From: Neisseriaceae bacterium
Lineage (GTDB): Bacteria > Pseudomonadota > Gammaproteobacteria > Burkholderiales > Neisseriaceae
Reading direction: 5' to 3'
DNA: 11,119 bases
NCBI GenBank assembly: GCA_017989485.1
Contig: JAGNPU010000028.1
Span: 1-11,119 of the forward strand
How positions within the stretch are numbered: position 1 is the first letter of the stretch; every line of letters starts with the position of its first letter. Positions 7,117-11,119 of the stretch are shown here, in pieces. A model generated the notes under the pieces. The model made no database searches. It saw only the letters and a list, made by a program, of their open reading frames with translations, and was not told where the DNA came from. A program made the position numbers and the translations under genes.

Positions 7117-8388
7117 ATGAGTGTTAAAGTACAAGCCATTAAGGGCATGAACGATTTATTGCCAAGCGACTCTGCTTTCTGGCAGCGTTTTGAGGCCGAA
7201 GTGAATGAGTGGACCGCCAGCTATGGCGTGTCGTTAATCCGTACGCCGGTGGTGGAATCCACCCAGCTGTTTGTGCGCTCTATCGGTGAAAACACGGACA
7301 TCGTGGACAAAGAAATGTACACGTTTGTGGACGCGCTTAACGGCGATTCGCTGACGTTGCGCCCAGAAGGCACGGCCTCCTGCCTGCGTGCCGTGGTTGA
7401 GCATAACTTATTGTATAATGGGCCACAGCGCCTATGGTATATGGGCCCTATGTTCCGTCACGAACGGCCACAAAAAGGTCGCTACCGACAGTTTCACCAA
7501 ATTGGGGTAGAGTGTCTGGGCTTTGACGGGCCGGATGTGGATGCCGAACTCATCGGCATGGCCTATGATTTATGGTGTCGTTTGGGCCTGCAAGAGTACT
7601 TAACCCTAGAAATCAATACGCTGGGGAATCGCGCCGAGCGTGCCCTGCATCGCGAGGCCTTGATCAAGCATTTGGAAGCGCATGAGGCCATTTTGGATGA
7701 AGACGCCAAAAAACGCCTATACAGCAATCCATTGCGTGTGTTGGACACCAAGAATCCCGATTTACAGGCCATGGCCAATGCGGCGCCCAAGCTGATTGAT
7801 TACTTGGGTGCGGACTCTTTACAACACTATGCCGACTACAAGGCGATGATTACGGCCTTGGGCATCCCTTACGTGGAAAATCCCCGTTTGGTGCGTGGTT
7901 TAGATTATTATAATCTGAGCGTGTTTGAATGGGTCACCACCAAACTTGGGTCACAAGGCACGGTGTGTGGCGGTGGCCGTTATGACGGCCTGATTGAAGA
8001 GTTAGGGGGCAAGCCTGCGCCTTCAGTAGGGTTTGCCATTGGGGTAGAGCGTTTGATCTTGCTTGCGCAAGAGTTTGGCACCCTTGAAGTGGCTGCCGCA
8101 CCCGACGTTTATTTATTGCAGCAGGGTGAAGGCGCCGCCGTGGCCGGTTTGGTTTTGGCCAAAACCTTACGTCAGGCAGGCTTTAAAGTATTACAGCATG
8201 GTGGTACGGCGAGTTTTAAATCGCAAATGAAAAAAGCCGACGGCAGCGGCGCCCATTACGCCGTTATTTTGGGCGAAAATGAATTAAACACGGCCACGGT
8301 CAGCATCAAAGATTTACGTGGCGACAAGGCCCAGATCACCGTGGCGCAAGCAGATTTAGTCAAACAACTAACAGAATGGATGGAATAA
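7117..8388 (+). CDS. hisS: Histidyl-tRNA synthetase
   Basis: HisRS is a class II aminoacyl-tRNA synthetase that activates histidine with ATP and charges tRNA-His in the cytoplasm. The 423 residues match the bacterial length (about 424 in E. coli). Landmarks in order: IKGMNDLLP near the N-terminus (8-16); motif 2 region [18 protein letters not shown] (81-98) with [17 protein letters not shown] (112-128); the histidine-specific segments [15 protein letters not shown] (258-272) and [14 protein letters not shown] (285-298); motif 3 [12 protein letters not shown] (302-313). The C-terminal anticodon-binding domain begins around residue 328. The start ATG is 26 bases after ispG with only a weak purine box (GAGA at 7110-7113). 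No terminator lies in that gap, so it is probably cotranscribed with rodZ-ispG and the genes that follow. Confidence 0.98.
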   Translation: MSVKVQAIKGMNDLLPSDSAFWQRFEAEVNEWTASYGVSLIRTPVVESTQLFVRSIGENTDIVDKEMYTFVDALNGDSLTLRPEGTASCLRAVVEHNLLYNGPQRLWYMGPMFRHERPQKGRYRQFHQIGVECLGFDGPDVDAELIGMAYDLWCRLGLQEYLTLEINTLGNRAERALHREALIKHLEAHEAILDEDAKKRLYSNPLRVLDTKNPDLQAMANAAPKLIDYLGADSLQHYADYKAMITALGIPYVENPRLVRGLDYYNLSVFEWVTTKLGSQGTVCGGGRYDGLIEELGGKPAPSVGFAIGVERLILLAQEFGTLEVAAAPDVYLLQQGEGAAVAGLVLAKTLRQAGFKVLQHGGTASFKSQMKKADGSGAHYAVILGENELNTATVSIKDLRGDKAQITVAQADLVKQLTEWME

Positions 8389-8391
8389 GTC

Positions 8392-9018
8392 ATGGCCTAC
8401 GATTTACAAGCACATGAAGAAGTAGAAGGATTTAAGCGGTTCTGGAAAAACTGGGGACGTTGGTTGTTTTTGGCCCTGCTGGTGGCGGCGATTGCCTACG
8501 TGGGTAACTATATTTACCAAGGCCAACAGGAAGGCAAAGCCGCCGACGCCGCCGTGGTGTTGGATCAGTTGACCCGTGAGGTGCAGGCCTCTGATTTAGA
8601 CAAGGCCAAAGCATCTTTGGCGACCTTACAAAAAGATTATGCTAAAGTGTCATTGACGACGCAAGGCACGTTGATGATGGCGGGCGTTTATTTTGACGCA
8701 GGCGATTACGCCGCAGCACAAAAAGAATTGGTTTGGGTGAAAGACCATCATCAGGATCCCTTGATTCAAGCCATTAGCGCAGAGCGTTTGGCGGTGGTGT
8801 TGTTGCAACAGCAAAAATACGACGAAGCCGTATTGATGACCAAAACCAAAGTAGAACCAGAATTTGAAGGCTTGTTATTGTCTGTACGCGGCGACATTTA
8901 TGTGGCTCAAGGCAAAACGGCAGAGGCAAAAGAAGCTTATGATTTGGCGTTGGCCAAAACCGACGCTAAGGCGCCTGGTCGTGCTGTGATTGAGTTGAAG
9001 CGTAACCAACAGGGGTAA
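8392..9018 (+). CDS. yfgM: YfgM-like ancillary SecYEG translocon subunit
   Basis: YfgM is a bitopic inner-membrane protein. In E. coli it associates with SecYEG and the periplasmic chaperone PpiD and helps hand secreted proteins on to the periplasm. The 208 residues start with a short cytoplasmic part (YDLQAHEEVEGFKRFWKNWG), which is the usual YfgM opening. A single membrane segment follows at about 23-42 (RWLFLALLVAAIAYVGNYIY), then a periplasmic TPR-like domain of about 160 residues (TPR_21 type) rich in alanine and lysine. YDEAVLMTK and KTAEAKEAYDLAL are recognisable repeat pieces. GGA (8382-8384) inside the hisS end serves as Shine-Dalgarno, with 7 bases to ATG. The gap to hisS is 3 bases and to bamB 2 bases, so it is part of a tight operon. 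The name rests on topology and position as much as on sequence. Confidence 0.88.
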   Translation: MAYDLQAHEEVEGFKRFWKNWGRWLFLALLVAAIAYVGNYIYQGQQEGKAADAAVVLDQLTREVQASDLDKAKASLATLQKDYAKVSLTTQGTLMMAGVYFDAGDYAAAQKELVWVKDHHQDPLIQAISAERLAVVLLQQQKYDEAVLMTKTKVEPEFEGLLLSVRGDIYVAQGKTAEAKEAYDLALAKTDAKAPGRAVIELKRNQQG

Positions 9019-9020
9019 TC

Positions 9021-10157
9021 ATGAAATATAAAGCACTTGTGATTGGTTTGATGGCTATGGGTTTAACCGCCTGTGCCTCAAAAGCCAAGCCAACAGATCC
9101 AGCTGCGTTACAGAAGATCACCGAGCAAACTCAGGTAGATGTTCAGTGGACGGCGAATATCGGTTCTACTAAAGGCTTAGGGTTTAAGCCTACTGTGGCC
9201 GATGGCAAGGTGTATGCGGCAAATGATAAAGGTCAAATCACCGAGCTAGACTTGCAAACCGGCCGTATCTTAAACACCATAGACACCAAAACCAAGCTGG
9301 TTGCTGGGGTGGCGGTGGCGGGTGATTTGGCTTTTGTGGGCAGCGCCGATGGTGAGCTTTTGGCCTATAACCTGAGCACCAAGGCCGAGGCTTGGCGGGT
9401 GAGATTAACCAGCGTGTTGAGTGAGCCGCCGTTGATGTTGGCCTCGGTTTTGGTGGTCAAAACACGCGATGGTCGCCTAACCGGTTTGGATGCGCAAACG
9501 GGGGACATCGGCTGGTCGTTTGTCGGTGCCCAGTCTGGCTTGAAGGTGCGCGGTACCGGCTCATTGACCCCTATGGATGAGCGTCACTTCTTGGTGGGTC
9601 AAGACGGCGGGATGTTGCAATTGGTTGATGCCTCTGCGGGCACAACGGTATTTGAAGCCCCAATTGCGTTTCCTAGCGGCGCCACCGATTTTGACCGCGT
9701 GACCGAAGTGTTGAGCCACCCGATTATGGATGGCCCACAAATTTGTGCCGCGGCGTTTCAAGGTGCGGTGACCTGTTACGACATGCGTGACTGGCAGCCG
9801 ATGTGGTCGCAACCCCTGTCGTCTAGTAAGGGCTCAGAAGTCTATGGTGATCTGGTGGTGCTGAGCGAAGACAATGGTTTGGTTTCGGCTTTTAACCGCG
9901 CCGACGGCAAGCCCGTGTGGCAAAATGAAGAATTGAAGAATAGAAGAATCTCTGCGCCTATTTTGTTGAAAAATGGTTTAGTGGTGGTGGATTTCGAAGG
10001 GTATGCCCATATTTTGGACCCATTAACGGGTGCCTTTATTGGCCGTACAAAACTGCCGGTTGGCGCGTTGACGGCTCAGCCACAACGTCTAGACGGCATG
10101 ACTTTATTACAAGGCGCATCAGGTAAGTTGATGCTGGTTGGAGCAGGTATTAGTTAA
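9021..10157 (+). CDS. bamB: Outer membrane protein assembly factor BamB
   Basis: BamB is a lipoprotein of the BAM complex that helps BamA fold beta-barrel proteins into the outer membrane. The 378 residues begin with a lipoprotein signal ([18 protein letters not shown]) whose lipobox LTAC puts the lipidated cysteine at 18. The rest is an eight-bladed PQQ-type beta-propeller. Blade repeats can be seen, for example [20 protein letters not shown] (61-80), [20 protein letters not shown] (101-120), [20 protein letters not shown] (144-163), [20 protein letters not shown] (278-297) and [20 protein letters not shown] (320-339). The segment [11 protein letters not shown] (220-230) corresponds to the BamA-contacting region of the E. 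coli protein. AGGGG (9011-9015) is the Shine-Dalgarno box. The stop TAA overlaps the der ATG by one base (TAATG). BamB is reported missing from Neisseria meningitidis, so its presence here is informative. Confidence 0.94.
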   Translation: MKYKALVIGLMAMGLTACASKAKPTDPAALQKITEQTQVDVQWTANIGSTKGLGFKPTVADGKVYAANDKGQITELDLQTGRILNTIDTKTKLVAGVAVAGDLAFVGSADGELLAYNLSTKAEAWRVRLTSVLSEPPLMLASVLVVKTRDGRLTGLDAQTGDIGWSFVGAQSGLKVRGTGSLTPMDERHFLVGQDGGMLQLVDASAGTTVFEAPIAFPSGATDFDRVTEVLSHPIMDGPQICAAAFQGAVTCYDMRDWQPMWSQPLSSSKGSEVYGDLVVLSEDNGLVSAFNRADGKPVWQNEELKNRRISAPILLKNGLVVVDFEGYAHILDPLTGAFIGRTKLPVGALTAQPQRLDGMTLLQGASGKLMLVGAGIS

Positions 10158-11119
10158 TGAAACCCACGATTGTTTTGGTTGGACGTCCTAACGTAGGTAA
10201 GTCTACATTGTTTAATCGCCTCACGCGCACCAAAGACGCGCTGGTGGCAGACCTACCGGGTTTGACCCGTGACCGCCACTATGGCCACGGCAAGGGCGCC
10301 AGCAAGCCTTATTTAGTGGTGGATACCGGCGGTTTTGAGCCGGTAGTGGACAGCGGCATTTTATTCGAAATGGCCAAGCAGACCCTGCAAGCCGTTGATG
10401 AAGCCGACGCAGTAATTTTCTTGGTGGACGCCCGTGCGGGCTTGACCCCCCAAGACAAAATGATTGCCAACCGGTTGCGTCAAAGCGACCGCCCTGTATT
10501 CATTGCGGTGAATAAGGCCGAAGGCATGAATCGCTCGGTGGTGACGGCAGAATTTTACGAAATGGGCTTGACCGAGCCGGTGGTGATTTCGGGTGCCCAC
10601 GGTGAGGGCGTTCGCGACCTGATTGAGGAGGTGCTAGAACACTTTCCCGATGCTTCTGAAGAAGAAGTCGCCAACGATCACCCCGTGTTCGCGATTATTG
10701 GCCGTCCTAACGTCGGTAAGTCAACGTTGGTGAATGCCATCTTGGGCGAAGAGCGCGTGATTGCGTTTGACCAAGCCGGCACCACGCGGGACAGCATCCA
10801 CATTGATTTTGAACGTCAGGGCAAGCCGTACACGATTATTGACACAGCAGGCGTGCGTCGTCGCAGCAAAGTGGATGAGGCCATTGAGAAATTCTCAGTG
10901 ATCAAAACCATGCGCGCGATTGAGGCCGCCAACGTGGTGGTGTTGGTGTTGGATGCCCAGCAAGACATCGCTGATCAAGACGCCACGATTGCCGGCTTTG
11001 CCTTAGAGGCAGGGCGGGCTTTGGTGGTGGCGGTGAATAAGTGGGATGACGTGACCGAAGAGCGCAAAACGGCGATCAAGAAAGACATAGACCGCAAACT
11101 GTACTTTTTGGACTTTGCC
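10157..11119 (+). CDS. der: Ribosome-associated GTPase Der (EngA), 5' part
   Basis: Der is an essential GTPase with two tandem G domains that acts in late 50S ribosomal subunit assembly. The window holds the first 321 residues. The C-terminal KH-like domain and the rest (about 490 residues in full, by recall) lie beyond the end. G domain 1: P-loop GRPNVGKS at 9-16, DTGG at 56-59 and the guanine motif at 119-122, which reads NKAE rather than the classic NKxD. G domain 2: P-loop GRPNVGKS at 182-189, DTAG at 229-232 and a canonical NKWD at 294-297. The inter-domain linker is acidic (ASEEEVAND, 166-174). The start overlaps the bamB stop by one base (TAATG), a classic coupled arrangement. Upstream, GGAGCAGG at 10140-10147 can serve as ribosome binding site. 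Confidence 0.97.
   Translation, partial: MKPTIVLVGRPNVGKSTLFNRLTRTKDALVADLPGLTRDRHYGHGKGASKPYLVVDTGGFEPVVDSGILFEMAKQTLQAVDEADAVIFLVDARAGLTPQDKMIANRLRQSDRPVFIAVNKAEGMNRSVVTAEFYEMGLTEPVVISGAHGEGVRDLIEEVLEHFPDASEEEVANDHPVFAIIGRPNVGKSTLVNAILGEERVIAFDQAGTTRDSIHIDFERQGKPYTIIDTAGVRRRSKVDEAIEKFSVIKTMRAIEAANVVVLVLDAQQDIADQDATIAGFALEAGRALVVAVNKWDDVTEERKTAIKKDIDRKLYFLDFA

Noticed and set aside
7397..7419. Perfect TATAAT (7414-7419) inside hisS as an internal promoter
   Set aside because: No -35 box lies at proper spacing (TTGAGC is only 11 bases upstream), and the bases simply encode Leu-Tyr-Asn in a conserved region.
7902..7916. AGATTA-TTA-TAATCT inverted repeat inside hisS
   Set aside because: It encodes the conserved LDYYNL histidine-binding motif, so the symmetry is explained by codon constraint.

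Overview
The window is a dense housekeeping stretch of a proteobacterial chromosome, almost certainly a betaproteobacterium of the Neisseriales, probably a member or close relative of the Neisseriaceae. The evidence is protein wording recalled from memory, not a search. RlmN, IspG, Der and HisS read very like their Neisseria counterparts, and a PilW-type lipoprotein sits between rlmN and rodZ as in Neisseria. Two things argue against Neisseria itself: no exact DNA uptake sequence is visible in 11 kb, and bamB is present. All confidently called genes lie on the + strand.

Left block (1-1212): the 3' half of rpsA (ribosomal protein S1), closely followed by ihfB (IHF beta subunit), closed by a textbook intrinsic terminator at 1184-1212. 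Middle block (1213-3110): zapE, a cell-division-associated ATPase with its own leader, then ndk with a likely extended -10 promoter.

Right block (3116 to the window end): rlmN, a short pilW-like lipoprotein gene, a 235-base structured gap, then rodZ, ispG, hisS, yfgM, bamB and der. From rodZ onward the genes overlap or are 2 to 26 bases apart and probably form one operon. The order ndk-rlmN-(pilW)-rodZ-ispG-hisS-yfgM-bamB-der is the ancestral beta/gammaproteobacterial arrangement. It mixes nucleotide balance (ndk), rRNA/tRNA methylation (rlmN), cell shape (rodZ), isoprenoid synthesis (ispG), tRNA charging (hisS), envelope protein export and assembly (yfgM, bamB) and ribosome assembly (der).

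I see no mobile element, CRISPR array, tRNA, rRNA, toxin-antitoxin pair or defence system. There is no clear sign of an undescribed system. The points most worth a second look are small: a hairpin between the Shine-Dalgarno sequence and start codon of rlmN that would bring the two to normal spacing when folded; a PilW homologue lacking its C-terminal third; and the gap after it, which holds three inverted repeats and a possible 50-residue antisense ORF.
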